Source: Kalaharituber pfeilii (lineage: Eukaryota; Ascomycota; Pezizomycetes; Pezizales; Pezizaceae). Taken from it: a stretch of DNA of 64,000 bases. The notes below the pieces were generated by a model. The model had not been told where the DNA came from. It saw only the letters and a list, made by a program, of their open reading frames with translations, and made no database searches. Shown here piece by piece: positions 1 to 13,593 of this stretch. Location: NCBI GenBank assembly GCA_015179045.1, contig WHUZ01000011.1:930001-994000 (forward strand), read 5' to 3'. The stretch's first letter is position 1, and every line of letters starts with the position of its first letter. Made by a program: the position numbers and the translations under genes.

Positions 1-3000
1 CTAGTATTTTGTTCTCTCCAAATACTTACTACGTATACGTCAACATCTTTACCTAATAGAAGATACCTGGCCAGCCGCTGTAATCAAGTACCTTTGTTAG
101 TAATGTCAGGCTACTATTTGCTTTACCAGTACAGTAATAGAAAAGGTGGGAGTGGCATACGGACTACAACTTGGTGCCATCTGGCGCGCGAGGTGTAGCC
201 AAACAAGCTCGGGCCGAATGGCCACGGTGCCTGTATTATATTCAGGTAGAATGCCGAATTTGCTCCGCAGCCTCTTTTGACACCAGAAGCGTACTATCTG
301 AAATTCGTGCACCACAAATGCAGCCTAAAGACTCGTACAACAACAGTGTCATTGACATCTTTCGAACGGGACAACGTGGAGGAACGCAAGAAGCAGGAGG
401 CCTTCCCTTAAGCGCATGTTTTCTGATTGTTTCCCTTTGTTAAACCACTTTTGTTCAAGAAATTAATATTGCAAAAAATCCATAGAATAATATCCCGTAT
501 TCAAAGTCAGTCAGTGGCACAATATAAACTTGGTTCGAGACTGCAATACACTGCGGTAAATGTACCGACTGCAGAAAAGAGACTCGATAGAACAGTCTTT
601 CATGTTAAGTGACTATGTCAGTGAGATGTTTATGCATGCAATTAACATTACAGTCCTCATTAGAAGAGTCGGCCGTCAATGCCTCCAAAGGAAAGAATGT
701 CCCAGTAGGAGCTTCTGATTATTGCAAAAAGGATGAAGGTGAAGCTTAAGCCTAAGTACTAAATTACTTTTCACCTTTCAATAACCTCTACAAATCGCAA
801 GCGAGTTTTAGTCTGGTGCGAGCCTCAATTCACATGACTACCGATTTAGGCAATTTTCCGCCAAACAACGCCTTGCAACCCACCGCTGCTACCAAATATG
901 CATGCCAAGTATGACGTTTTAAGCCGCAATGTCACAAAACAACAGAGTAAACTAGTCTTCAGAGCTGGCAGGGATATCGAGGCCTTCGGTTGCAGACATC
1001 AGGGGTAGCCGGGACCTGAACGCTTGCACTGGCTGGGTACACTCAAGTAGCGAGGCTGTTAACTCAAAAGCTGCAACTGGTTATTCTAAGATTAACCTCT
1101 TCACTCGTCAAGTTACTAGTTAGGACTTTGTAGACTCTTATTTCAAAAGTTCGTCATTAGCTATCAGTTGAGTCATGGATTCTCAATGATTAATGACTAG
1201 CAGAGAATTTACATCTACTTCTAGCTTGGTAAGGAGCAATTCATGTTTCTTTGTTTGAGCGGAGGTTAGGAAATAGAAGGGGGGTCTATAGAAGACTGGG
1301 GGTTTGTGCTGGCTTGCAGGCACTTGAATTCTGTTAATAGAAGCGAAAAGAATTCTGAGTGAGTCATTTACTGGGCATTAGGTTTGAATGGGTAAGAAGG
1401 CCTAGTATTAAAAGAACTTACGTCTAATCATAAGGATTGTGAGATAGATGGAGTATTGAACGTCAAAAGTAACGAAAATGACTGCGTTGTGCTGTCAGGG
1501 TAATTCTGACGCCAGAAGAAGGAATAAGCTGGCAGACAGGGGGAAATTGGTGGTTCCTGTAGTGCTCCTCGTCTTTCGGATGATAATCAGGCCATGGCGA
1601 AGGATGTATAGTCGGCAGTGGATCCTGTAGATAGTACTCTTGACTCATCAAGCAATCAAGTCTTCTTCGCTCGAATAGTGTGACCTTTTTCACCGCTAGG
1701 CAGCATGATCCTTTCTTTCCACTAGATAGTGTGAACTCAGCCAAGAGACTGCTTGAAGGATGATTTTACATCGTTGCTTTTGTCTTCGCAATTCTCAGTG
1801 CAGCAGGCATTGTAGCGCTAATAATAGAGACCTTCCGCAACGCCGTCTACGGCGCGAGATCCCTGCAGCCATGCCAAGCGTGGCGATGCGCGACGTTTAG
1901 ACAGTCTGGAGTAGACGGAAACCTCCCCGTTTCTACGTCTAGAACCTTGAACTGCTATAGCACCTCAACGAACACTTGGATTTTATTGTCAAAGGTATCT
2001 ATTAATAGCTGAAAGTCTCTACTTTACCTTGATACCATGAGTTCTTTAAGAAATGCATTGGTAAATGAGAGGGGTTAAAAACTGTCCTGCTAAGCTAATA
2101 TCTTGGCACCGATGTAACAAATTCTGATGCGACAAATGTGGTCCGTACTATTGCATAATACTACAAGCAGTGCTTGCATTTCGACAAGTAGGTTGTGTCC
2201 TCATGCCAGACTCTGTATATTGACATCATACAAGTCTTCGCTATCTCCTTGAAGAGTTCCATCAATAAAACTTCAACATGTAGTTAAGGGACAATTATTT
2301 TTCTGATGTATAACATTTGCATATTGCGTCAGCTTTTCTGGACTTAATGGGACATGATCAAATGCCAACAGATGCCTCCAATATGAAACAATAAAACCAA
2401 TAAGGAATTTGTATTATTGATAATTTCAATTTGTTCTCCTACTAATTGGTGAGGCATCATCAATTGCAAGGTCTTTCGTAGTCTACAAGGTAGCGATTAT
2501 GTCTACGGAGTACATAGTTGAAAAATACAACACTCCTGCTTTTCTGACCCCTGTCAGTTCAAAATTTTGCTGAAGGTCTTTTGAGCCATCTAGACCGCAC
2601 CCTGGTCCAGTGGCGTTTTCGCAGGTCCAGACGGCGTTGCGGAGTAATATTGCTAAGTTACTAACTTCATTAATTCAACGTACACAGAGGCTGAGTCGTA
2701 TGCACATGTAGTGGCGAAGGGACAAGGTTACAAGTCATTCGCCACTTAATATAGCTCCACCATCGGTAGAAAGCAGACATCGATATCCTGCATACCAAGA
2801 ACGGGCTACATAACGTGTAACCCTAGCAGCAAGATACATCATCAAAAGCTTTGAAAGAGAAAAGCGGCTAATTACAGACACGAATCGGGAAATATTGAGT
2901 CACAAACTTTTCATGGAAGTATAGCCAAAGAAATTTGCTCCAAGAAGGATGTTCCCATATCTAGTAGATACAGTTTACTATCATATTTTTGTAGGACAGC

Positions 3001-6000
3001 GTACTGCGCTTTCATTCCAAAACGACTTCCTTTGAGTTCAACCCTGCAATCCCATACAGCATCCATGCGTCCTTGATGCCTCTGCACCCTCGATATGACC
3101 AATTAAGTTAGCGAACCGGTTCCATATGTACACCGCTTCTACAACTCCAGCAGCATCATTGCCCACCAATATAGCATTTCCACCAAAATCAGTCAAACAT
3201 GGGAGCACCTTGCTACGACAGTTCTTCCATTACAAGAACGTGAAGATACCATTCTTCATGGTCGGATCAAAGGGGATGGAACTTTTGAGGGAAGCAGGGT
3301 CATTGTACCATCCTCGGGGCTCCCTTACCTTGACTGTAGCAAGATTAAAGAACGTGTCTGGAGTACCGTAAACAATCTCTAGAGCCTAGTCTCGTGACCA
3401 CTCAAAGCCCATTATTGATGGCTGTTGAGCGAGGTTAATAGGAACGGGTTGCTTACCGATTGTATCTAAGACCAAGAAAAGTTGAGTGGAGTTGCGAAGT
3501 CATCGTGATGGGAGAGCACTTGGCGCAAAGTTAATTGCCTGATATGGTGCTAGCTGCAGCGGATTCGTGTTCTTGATATCCATATGAAGTGCCAAGCCCG
3601 ACGTCACACACGAAAGGAAGGGACGTTAAACAACCTGCATTCTCTCGACGACCTCCAGCTGCAATACAATCTTAACAGACTAATGCTTAATGTGACTAAC
3701 TTCTGTTAACCTAGTTCGAGGTTGGTTCTCTACCTAGACTAAATATAGACTGAATATCCACTCCGAACAAAGTGAACGATATGCCCGATTGGAGAACTCC
3801 TCCTCACAGATATCACTCCACTATGGGAAAGTGACGTCAAGATAGTATTGGCAGATGTTTTTCATCCATGGAATCTGCAGGACGAGGTTAAGCGAAAAGG
3901 CATATAAGCATAGAAAGACACTGGAAAGGCCCAAATTGGAAATTGGGAGAAATAACCGCCAAAGGCTTTGTCCCAAAGCCAGTCGAAGTGCAACCGCCTG
4001 AATACCCTGGTCTGGGCTTCAAATAGAAAATCTGTAACAATGGTATGGCATTAGGTTGTTTATTCAGCCTTATTGTACAGAGACCTGTCGGCTCAGCTCC
4101 CAACAGCGTTTCCACTAGTGGTGCCAGGTTTGGTAATGTATGATACAGCAGAATGCTCTACATATTATGTCGAGAATAGCCAGAGGTTGATCCACAATGT
4201 GACTTCGAATCCCCTCCGAACATGGTATGCGTTGTATGGTCTAATCCGTTACTCATTAGGTGGATTTAGAGGAACTTTTAGTAAGATGCTTGGGCGCATT
4301 GGCCTCACTTTCGAAAATTGGAGATAGTATAACCTCAGGGATTTTGCTCCACCACCCCCCCCACCTCCAACTCTACTTCTTTGGCCAGAATCCCCTGCAA
4401 TTCGAGTGGTAGTGATGCCCGTACATTAGAAGCTTCTATAGAGCAACGCAATTCAGTAGACATCTCATACTTTTAGATCGTAGATAAAATCAGTTAAGCT
4501 AAATCGTTCTCAATTTTCGGAAATTCAATCTGGTAAAGATAGAGTAGGTGTGCAAATGGGTGGGTTTGAGGTATCTACCCCGCACTTTGTGAACGAGGTA
4601 AGCAGTTGCAGTACAACAGCAACATTGTAAAAAGATCCCGCACTGCTTGCTAAATCAACCTACTGTGTTTTTGGGTCATCAATTGTTCAGGCCAAGAGGA
4701 GCGTAAGCGTAAAACTTGCGGGAACTCGACAGGAAGCTCATCGCAAAGATGGTCTAGAAGGTTGTTTGAGGACAAATCATCTTCCTTTCATTGCCCCACC
4801 GAAGAAGGAAGTTCTTCGCAACTTTCGTGACAGGGAAATAAAACTTTTCGAAGAAATAAAGCCTAAACCTACCTTCAAATTTGCAATTGATCTTGAGCAG
4901 GCATTCATAAGGCTGTTACGAGCTGTGGCCGACCGGGAACCGAACGCTGGTATTGATATACCTAAACATGTTCAATTTTTAACCCCTGCCTGCTAACCAA
5001 ATGCGTTCGTGAAGAGATATAAAACTGTTCCTGAATCACTTAAGGAGCAAATTTGGGGACTTAAGGCTAATGATCTCCTGAACAAGGTTGAAATCCACTT
5101 GAAGTCCCCAAAGTTTCGAGTCCAGAAATAAAATACAGCGACGTTTGGTCACTGCGCGGAGACATATCCATTCTTCCACTTTGCACAGCTAGCTTTGCAT
5201 AGCTAGATAAGTGAGTGAAAGAGTCAAACTCTCTCCTAGAATATGATCAATTCTGTGAATTAGCACTGACAGAAGTTTGACAGGTCCAAGTCTAACCCTG
5301 AGGCTCTGAACTCTCTCGAAGTATAGCGATGGCCCAAGCTATAGTAGGTTCTGCCGTATGGGACAACTTCACAGAGAATTAAGCTACTCACGCACTTGTT
5401 TAGTAAGACAGCACTACGAGGAGAACTACACTAGCCCTTCACGACCCACCTTGTGGCAACTGTAATGGACCCCTCAACATATTGAGGAGAGTCGACCGTG
5501 CTAAGTACGATGAATATCTCACACAAATTCACCTGTTACGCATTCCGCCGCTACCGTATCAGTCGGAGATGCTAAAATCCCAAAAACGAGCCCCACTGGC
5601 CACGACTTTCACTATCCTAGCAATACGTGTACGCTGACTTACGTTCTGGGCAGTCCTTTCTAGGGCAACAAAAAAACCATAGGCGGTCGTCTCTCGTGAA
5701 TTATTGCATCCGTGACATTTTTGGAGGATTTGAGGCATGATATTCGATGAACATGCATATGGATCAGTTGGGTTGTAAATTCTGTTTCGTGGTTTGCAAT
5801 AAAGGCCAGAGTGTGGTAGTCTTGAAGGGGCTTCGACTTCTGTGAAGCCAGCCCTGCTGATCCTAACAATAGTATCATCTTGGACTATGAATAGCTTTTT
5901 ATACATAAAGCAACATGAAGCAAACCCACCTAATCCCCAAAATAATTTCTATTAATCTAAACTAGTTTCAATTCTAAAATAGCAGATACTATCCTGTCCG

Positions 6001-8493
6001 AGGCTAGATATTATCCCACTTCTCTAGGCGAGCTTGTTCATGACATTACTTAAGTACTTACCTCCACAAGGGCAGTGGGTGTGGTTCACCTCCAGGGCTC
6101 GAAATCTTTGCCATGACGCCACGGCGACCATTACTAAGGAGTCTTGGATACACTTAGCTCCTAATTCTATGGCACTTCCGAACTGACAGGCGGCCAGCTC
6201 TGTGAATTGAAGAGCACTTCAGAAAAATGAAGGAACTTCCTACTTGGTTCGCTGATTGCCCTGCGTGTTTGGAAACGCCATGTGCTTACAAAACAATTTA
6301 TAAACAAATATTTTGCCAAGTGGACACTGTTCCTCGGGCCCGACGTAGGCAGAAGCTGATATTACATGACACACCAGCAGCCTGGATGGAAATTCTGCCA
6401 GAAATAGGCACTATATGCATTGGTGACTGAATGCGACCAATCCGGGGCGATTTCGACAAGGTAACTGCATTATGTATGGTCATAGTGCTGACTTCGGGTG
6501 AGACAGCCAACTCACGATTCTGGACAACAGTGGGAAGACTCGAGTCCTAAAACTTCGACGTGATAACTGACACCCAAGCCGTAGAAAGCGAGTATAGAAT
6601 GGCTTCGACGCTGCCATGTATGTCTGAGTTTAGAAATTAGGTATCATACGCCGTAGCTATTGAACTGTTTCGGGAAAAGACCCGAGACACTCCTATCAAT
6701 TGATAAGCGAGGCACCGCTAATCGACGGCTTCGCCGTTAGCTACCCGCAATTGAGCTAACTATGTCTGTATGCCGGGCCGATATGTCATGAAGTGGGGCA
6801 CGGATTCAATGAAGATCACTCGTAAACCACCGGCAACATTGTATCAGGTACCTTAGTAACTATTTGATACTAGACTATGATTAAGTGCTTCTTAGATAGA
6901 GGAAAGAGTATATCGGTGTACTTGCAATTAGACAGACAAATTACGGACTCACAATTCGAACCCGAACTACACGAAAATTGAGACACGGCTCAGCACACCG
7001 GAAAATGTACTGTACTCTGCTGATAATCTTATACATAATTAGTTGCAAAATGCGGTTGCTGCTTTTCTGTTAAATATGTAAGCACTAAAATACATCGAGA
7101 AAAGGAATAGAAATGAATTGAGGGTTATAATTAGGCTCGGCCATACCTTGAACTGCATTCTGGTCGATTCTGTGTTGCGACAACAATATATGTGGCTGCT
7201 AAGTGGACTATATATATACTTATGCAGAGCCTGTATCAAGTGGGCATAGTTCATACTCTCTAAGAGAATGCATTATACCCCAGTTCACCTTCCGCCTACC
7301 TGCAGAGCTGTGCACAATTACATTATCATACTTTGTTGGTCGACGTCGGTTTGTCTACGCCACCCGCCCGTGCATGCATATACGTCTGGCACGTGTATGC
7401 AGATTGACATGGAAGTTCAGACTCTCCTCTTACGAGTGCAGCTAGGATCTTTTCTGAGGAATCGAGAGAAAAGTTGCAATTGGCGAGTCCTACCTACCTG
7501 TTCACAATTTATATGACCTTTGCCTACTGTTGCGACCTGAGATATATTAGATCACGGAGTTCGACTATCTTGCGACCGTGTACTCAGCACGTATGCACTT
7601 TCGTATCCAGTGTCAATGAGATACTCCCGTCACCTCTTTGAAACGGATATCTCGAGGCCTGTACCAATTTGGTACTTGCCGATAAAGGAACCCATGACTG
7701 CCGATTATGGCTGGGCGATTACGCCGAGACTTGGTCGCGAAGGAGGTGCATATGAACTATGAGTGGCATGATTTCACAGCATGCAGCGTAAAATCCTTGG
7801 CTTCAATTCCCGCCTTATCCTAATCTTACATCATGCAAGTTCAAGGTGATATTGCCCTTGGCTTCTTGCTTACTCGCTAGTTACGCTGAGAAGGAATGCA
7901 GTGGAACGTCATACCACCAGTACTTAGTCAAGGTCTACAGTTGCAGCAGTTTTAAACCAGTCTACATACTGCTTAACAGTTGCCGTCTCCGATACCTGTC
8001 AGGGATCCAACTCACTTGTAGATGAGTTCAAGGCGCAATCTGTAACCTTACTTTTATCCCAGTCGTTTCTGGGTCTGCTACGAGACTAGAGCCACCTCTC
8101 AACTATGGTTCTGGCTTATTCAGTAACTCTTGGTCAACTGAATTCCGAATCATGAAAGGCGCAGCATAGACGGGATCCATCTCTACTAATATCGCCTATC
8201 AACGCATGCTTGCAATCATATCAGTCGCTGTAATCGCAATATCGTGTAAAAATAGAGGCCTACATTGCTTACATGTAGGTGTACTTAAGCTTAAAAACGC
8301 AATTACAAGGTCCTATCTACAGCTACCGCAGTGTCATCAATCACCGGCTTAGGGATCGGTAATCCAAAATGCGCAAGCCCACCGTTAGTCCACACGTAAG
8401 TCACACAGATCAAACGATCTACCACGCACTTCAATGCAATAGATGAACATCACATGAATATTGTCAAAAAGTGGCGTGACATATGCGGGGAAG
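1..8493. other. Gene-poor AT-rich region
   Basis: No reading frame in these 8.5 kb resembles a family I know, and I could not assemble spliced genes with consistent phases. Short open stretches, for example at 3126-3371 (plus), 4766-4996 (plus) and 5559-5906 (minus), are of the size expected by chance or could be decayed coding relics. No terminal repeats or long homopolymers were seen. It reads as ordinary intergenic or strongly decayed DNA. Confidence 0.6.
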
Positions 8494-8495
8494 TA

Positions 8496-9161
8496 CAGTC
8501 TACCCTTGCTATAACGAAAACCAAAAATCTGGCACTTTTTTTTCGTTATAGCAAGGTTTCGTTATTGAATATTGTGGCAAAATAGTCATGTCCTTGGCAG
8601 CTGAATTTAGAAGCCCGAGTACCCAAGGAATTTATGGCAACAGATTTTAACTCTGTGATTTTCCTCCTTATGGAAATAACCGGAGAAGGAAAAAATCGAG
8701 AGTACAGAAGTATTGATCAGGTACTATGTAGATGCAAAAATCAATCATGTTGTTGAAGCAAATTACCTACAAAGCCGAACCTCAGGTTAGAAAAGCAGCA
8801 ATTATGCAAAAAGAAGACTGGAGCTGCAAAAACAAAAAGAAACCCTACACGCAGTTCGAAAGCATTTCACAATGAATCCGGTACAATCCAAGCACACCCT
8901 TTTTTGTAGAATTGGGCCAAAACTAACTAGAGAGTGGTTCTTGATTAGTCATGCATTCCACTAGCCATTTTTTCGTTATAGCAAGAATTATTTGTATGTA
9001 GACAGAAATAACTTTCACTCAATCTAATTTTCATTTCGTTATTTGGTGGATTTTCGTTATAGCAAGAGGTGTTAGGGTGTGAACGGAATAATGGCTCCGT
9101 TCAATTCTCGGTATAGCAAGGTTTTCGCTATAGCGAGTTTCGTTATAGCAAGGGTAGACTG
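8496..9161. mobile_element. Non-autonomous pogo/Tc1-like MITE, copy 1 (666 bp)
   Basis: The element begins CAGTCTACCCTTGCTATAAC and ends with the exact inverted complement. A TA dinucleotide lies directly outside each end (8494-8495 and 9162-9163), the target duplication expected for the Tc1/mariner/pogo superfamily. The inner motif TTCGTTATAGCAAG recurs several times inside both ends (about 8545-8560, 8965-8975, 9055-9065, 9105-9150). There is no transposase reading frame, so movement would depend on an enzyme encoded elsewhere. The subterminal sequence AAAAATCTGGCACTTTTT is shared with the copy at 13594-14313, so the elements are related although the core motif differs (TAACGAAA here, TACCGGAC there). 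Confidence 0.88.
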
Positions 9162-9163
9162 TA

Positions 9164-10866
9164 TGTGAGCACTATTGGTCTTATTAACCAGGATCGTGGG
9201 GAAATTGCTTTAGAACAGCTTCAGTCGAATGCTAAGCCAAGTCCACAAAATCTGACCGTTAATATCCCATGTGCTATTTCACGGACATTTGCATACATAC
9301 CAAACTCCTAAATGTCGATAGCGCGCAGTGTAGGGCACGCGAGAATCGATAAAGACCTTCCTTACTTATGTGGTATATATAGAGATATCTCGCACATCTT
9401 ATCAGAACGTGAATGTTTTCAAATGCTATCTCAGTCATGAAATCCAGGTCGGAGAGACTTCAACTGGAAACCAGTGGTGGCCATAGTGATGAAGAGGTTA
9501 ATTGTGTAGTGAGCAGCTTTTGAGAAAGGTAGGAGTGAGATGTCGCTCTAGATCAGAGAGCTGAGTGAGTGCATGTACATAGGATAGTACTGAGTACTCA
9601 GGTACCTCTACAACCTTTGTGCAAGTGACTGGCACATGGCACCGCATCCTAGCAATATGAAGATCATGACAATCCTATCATATTAGTGTTGATTAAATTA
9701 CCCTCCACCCCCTCCCTCCCTCCCAGAACCACCAATCACTTCCACTGATGTCTCATTCTTGATACTCTCCCCCAGCCCCAGCGCTCCGGCGCCCCGGCTC
9801 TGGTGTCACTTAAAGCTATCACTAGGTATAAGGTATAGGCAATTGATATATATATATATAAGTATGGTCCATTCAACGTTTCCATGGGAGGAAAGGCTGG
9901 GAAGATGCTTGCGCATTATTTTTAGAAATAGTGTGTTATGTGGCGTCAGCCGTAAGAACTATAACAGGCAATATATACTGGTATTAATATCTTATTTCAA
10001 AAACAAAGTGGGGTCAGAAGAGAGAGAATGATTTGTTATTACTAGTTATAGTATACTGGAGTAGGTATGTATGCATGTGGCCATAGGCATCAATCATCAA
10101 CCATATCCCATTGGGTAATGTCAAGGCGAAGTTTAACGGTTCGAGCTATGCATAGTGTGGCCAGCTTATTGAAACCTATAAAAACTATGTAGTGCTGAAT
10201 GCCTTATAGGTATTATGGATTCTAATACATACGTATTGAAAGAATATATATACCATTCCAAACTGCAGACGTTCACCGTTGCCGAAAGCTTCTTCAACGT
10301 TTCAAGCAAGGGTTGACCTAGCAAGGACTATGAGCATATGCCTAATTCGGTAATTGAATATCGTTGCCAAGACCTACCAGCACGCCCAGCTTAGGCAAAT
10401 AGGCGAGGATAGGATAGTGTAACAAGCGGCCATCTCGAGAGCTATTGGCTTGGTTAAATATTAGCAATAACCGTTTACAAGTAGGCAATTGATAGCTCTC
10501 GACTCTATGATAGCCGCATGCAGTCGCAAATACACAGCTATCTGATCTAATGATCTCGAGTGCAAGGGGAAAGGGGGGAGAGCTTACAATATATCAAGCA
10601 GTGAGTTCATCGTCGTCGATCAAGCTCCACATAATACTATGGTACTCTAACAATTAACCGAATTTGGAAAATTCGAGCCAGCATGGTAAAGCCAGTTTTT
10701 AAGCTGCACGTTTTATGCATATCTAGACAAAAGACGTTTCTCGAACAAATACTAGTACCTACTAGCACATAGTAACTCAGGTACAATGGGCCCCAAAAAA
10801 GCCGGACTTGTCACCATGGTCTAGCTTGATGTTAGTAGCAGCGCAAATCGTTTATTGAGTAAGTAC
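9164..10866. other. Intergenic, no gene seen
   Basis: Contains a short CCCTCC tract near 9706-9725 and a short TA microsatellite near 9848-9861, but no coding signal, splice-consistent gene or terminal repeats that I can support. Confidence 0.6.
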
Positions 10867-11259
10867 CGTATTAACTCACATAAGAGCAAGAAAACAAACG
10901 CGCGCTAGTTCGGTCTTGGCAAACCTCTCAGCGCCAGTGCGCGTGTATCATATCAAGCACGGGCACGTAATGATCCCCGAATTACCGCGATGCTAACCTC
11001 AACACCACGGAGATTGATATATGAAGGAAATGCGAAAAATGCAATGCGCAAATGCGCAAATGCGTCGCAGTCGCACAATGGCTATATGAGCTACATAGAG
11101 AATTAGCGAGCATCACTAGTCAAGTGTCTTTTTGGCCTGGCGGACGGTAATCTCTGCGTTTACTACCTCCGTTACAGAGTAGAGAAGCTGGAGATTAGCC
11201 ATGCCAAGATTGCACGAACAGCGCGCGTTTGTTTTCTTGCTCTTATGTGAGTTAATACG
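10867..11259. mobile_element. Inverted-repeat (MITE-like) element, about 393 bp
   Basis: The two ends are inverted complements over about 40 bp: the left arm starts CGTATTAACTCACATAAGAG (10867 on) and the right arm (11220-11259) is its reverse complement, extending through a GCGCGCGTTTGTTTTCTTGC block. A TA lies symmetrically at 10869-10870 and 11256-11257 and may be the duplicated target, but the arms match two bases beyond it, so the exact boundary is uncertain. The interior holds a short repeat of AATGCGCA units near 11040-11063 and no open frame. Long perfect arms suggest a fairly recent insertion. It shares no obvious sequence with the CAGTCTA element family. Confidence 0.75.
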
Positions 11260-11785
11260 AAGCGTTCTTATCGCGGATTATCGATTTGGCTAGTCTGCCG
11301 TAAACAGATTTGCGGGTTGTTAACCGACGTCAACTGTGCGACGGGTGGAGCACTAGTACTTCATATTTGACAGGGCAAGGGTTGCTTTGGCCATGTGAGA
11401 ACCTGGGCGGGTTCAAAAGGTCTAGATCTACATTATGTTCATATATAGTAGCACGGTAGTATACGGTAGTATCATAGGGGTAAGCGGTATACGAATATTT
11501 AGGGTTGAATAGAGGGGGAGGGAAAAGGTAAAAAGAAAACGAAAAAAAAATTTAGGGGAGGCCGAGCAAGGACGCAGTTGAGGCGCGACGGAGCGTTGGC
11601 CGGAAGTCATGTATAGTACGGGGCTCTGGAGATGCAGAGAGCTTGGAGGCCGATTCTCCGCGAGGCTAGTCTTCAGCTTAGTATTGGTGGTGTGAGCAGG
11701 GCAGCATACATGCAGTGCAATCGAGTTCGCAATAATTTGCCCAGCTGCGATGCCGGTAAACAACTCACTAGTAAAATTCAATTTT

Positions 11786-11826
<41 letters not shown>

Positions 11827-13593
11827 CCACAATTTGCCGACGGATTCTAAGGCCCGCAAATTAAACATTTAGACTTGCTGAAGAGGACAACTCGTTGACA
11901 GCTAGACTGGCGTCGGCATTGTTCTCGTACCCAGCCTAAAGAGGCCGGTTGGCAAGCCGAATATTTAAAATTCTGCAACCAGTCTGGAGCTGAAGCCACC
12001 GGAAATCCAAAAAACCAGCCGCCCGACAGCAGGTCGCCACCCGACCTGCGGGTAGAGTGTGTATGTATTTTGTAGAGTACTAGGGGGTAGTGGAAAATAC
12101 TCAGAAGCGTTATGCATGCATTAATGTGCGCCACCGGACAAGGGGTCAAAAGTGAAGTAGGTATGACTTTTTGTCGAAAAGTCTTCAGAACTTTTGTATG
12201 GGATTTACACACAAAAGTACGACACACGTATTTTTCAATTGCATTCAAGTCAACAAAGCATTGCATAATTTGCATAACTACAGCCTGGCTGCCCAAACGC
12301 GAAGCCAATCTTGCACACTTCTAACTAATGGTATGAGGCATTCTTTTATTCTTTTATCCCACTCTTCTTGAGGCTTTTCCACTTCATTTGCGCATTTGTT
12401 GTGTATATTAATAATTCAGATGTGCTCAACTAGAGTAGTTTCTCGATTGTGAATTTTATACTGAAATTTTGCATGCCGAGCTCGGGTTTCCATTTCGCTA
12501 TTGTATGAGGCTTCAGTGGGTGATTCGACACTGTGATTGGGAAAAAAGAGTTGTGCTGGCTGATTGAAAACAAACATTGAAGTGTGTAACTATGGAACCC
12601 TGTAGATAACAAGTGCTGTATTACATAACAAACAGCTGAACTGCCCTAGCAACGATCCCTGTCACAATGTATGCAACTTTTCGCGCTTCTGAAGACTTAC
12701 CCTTGATACCGAGTACATGGATAATAACACTCCTCAAGACCCGACATACATTTCAAGAGGAAATAAGGATACAAGAAATGCGGCCGCTCAAAATATGAGC
12801 AGAACAGTGAGGCAGACGTGCCAAGGAAGCAGCCGCAATCAACTCCCCATTTCGGGCGACTTTAATATGGTCGGAGGCCGAAAATAACAGTCTGGGCACA
12901 AGAGCGCGTCGGTACTTGAGTATCCTGATACTAGCTTTACAAATACAAAGACAAAGCACCTGAGTGTACAGTATTCTACATTTGCGAGAATTAGGATTTA
13001 CAGTACTAATTTGTGGGTCGTCCTCGCCCCCACTGGGCTTGCACGCGTTCTGCCTCACATCATAAGCTACAATATCATCAAGCCTGCAAATATGCGACAT
13101 ACTTACCTGTAGATCACAGAAGAACCAGCAACATGTGAGACTACTTGTCAATATACAGAAGCTTGCACAGATTACACATCACTACAGTCATCCCTAGATA
13201 CCCTGGAACAAATCTAGAAAGATCTCAATTCCTGCGGGTCAGGGCGGGCAAAAACGCACAGATAAGATAATGAGGGGTAACAAAAAGCAACGAAGTCTGA
13301 GTGTTAGCCTGCAGATACTGCCCCTTAACTACTCTAAATTGTGTAAGCTTGCATTTTACATGAACAAGCATGTCCCCAGCATGTCTCATGCTGAACTTAC
13401 CATGCATATACAGTACAGCCTTATATGTAACTTCAATGTTTGACGCCTGTACATGTAAGGTTAGTACTACCGCCGATTCTCCCGAAGGCATGGAACGTGA
13501 GAGGAACAGGTGACCGAGTGCAGTGATACCGATGTTAGTACGGTGGGGCTAGAGTAGTCTAGAGCAGAGTGTAGATTATGTTACTCATAAGTA
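11260..13593. other. Intergenic, with a 36-nt poly(A) run
   Basis: Open frames of 146 and 153 codons occur on the minus strand (11428-11868, 11847-12308), but the first is held open by a run of 36 A (11788-11823) read as polyphenylalanine, and neither has recognisable domains. The poly(A) run might mark the tail of an old retrotransposed copy, but I see no target-site duplication to prove it. No gene is called. Confidence 0.55.
11788..11823. repeat. Poly(A) run, 36 nt
   Basis: Uninterrupted A run on the plus strand in otherwise non-coding DNA. Confidence 0.97.

Noticed and set aside
3126..3371. Protein-like 81-codon frame, possible enzyme relic
   Set aside because: No motif strong enough to name a family and no neighbouring exons with compatible splice sites.
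11428..12308. Two ORFs of 146 and 153 codons (minus)
   Set aside because: The first is held open by the poly(A) run; neither has domain content.
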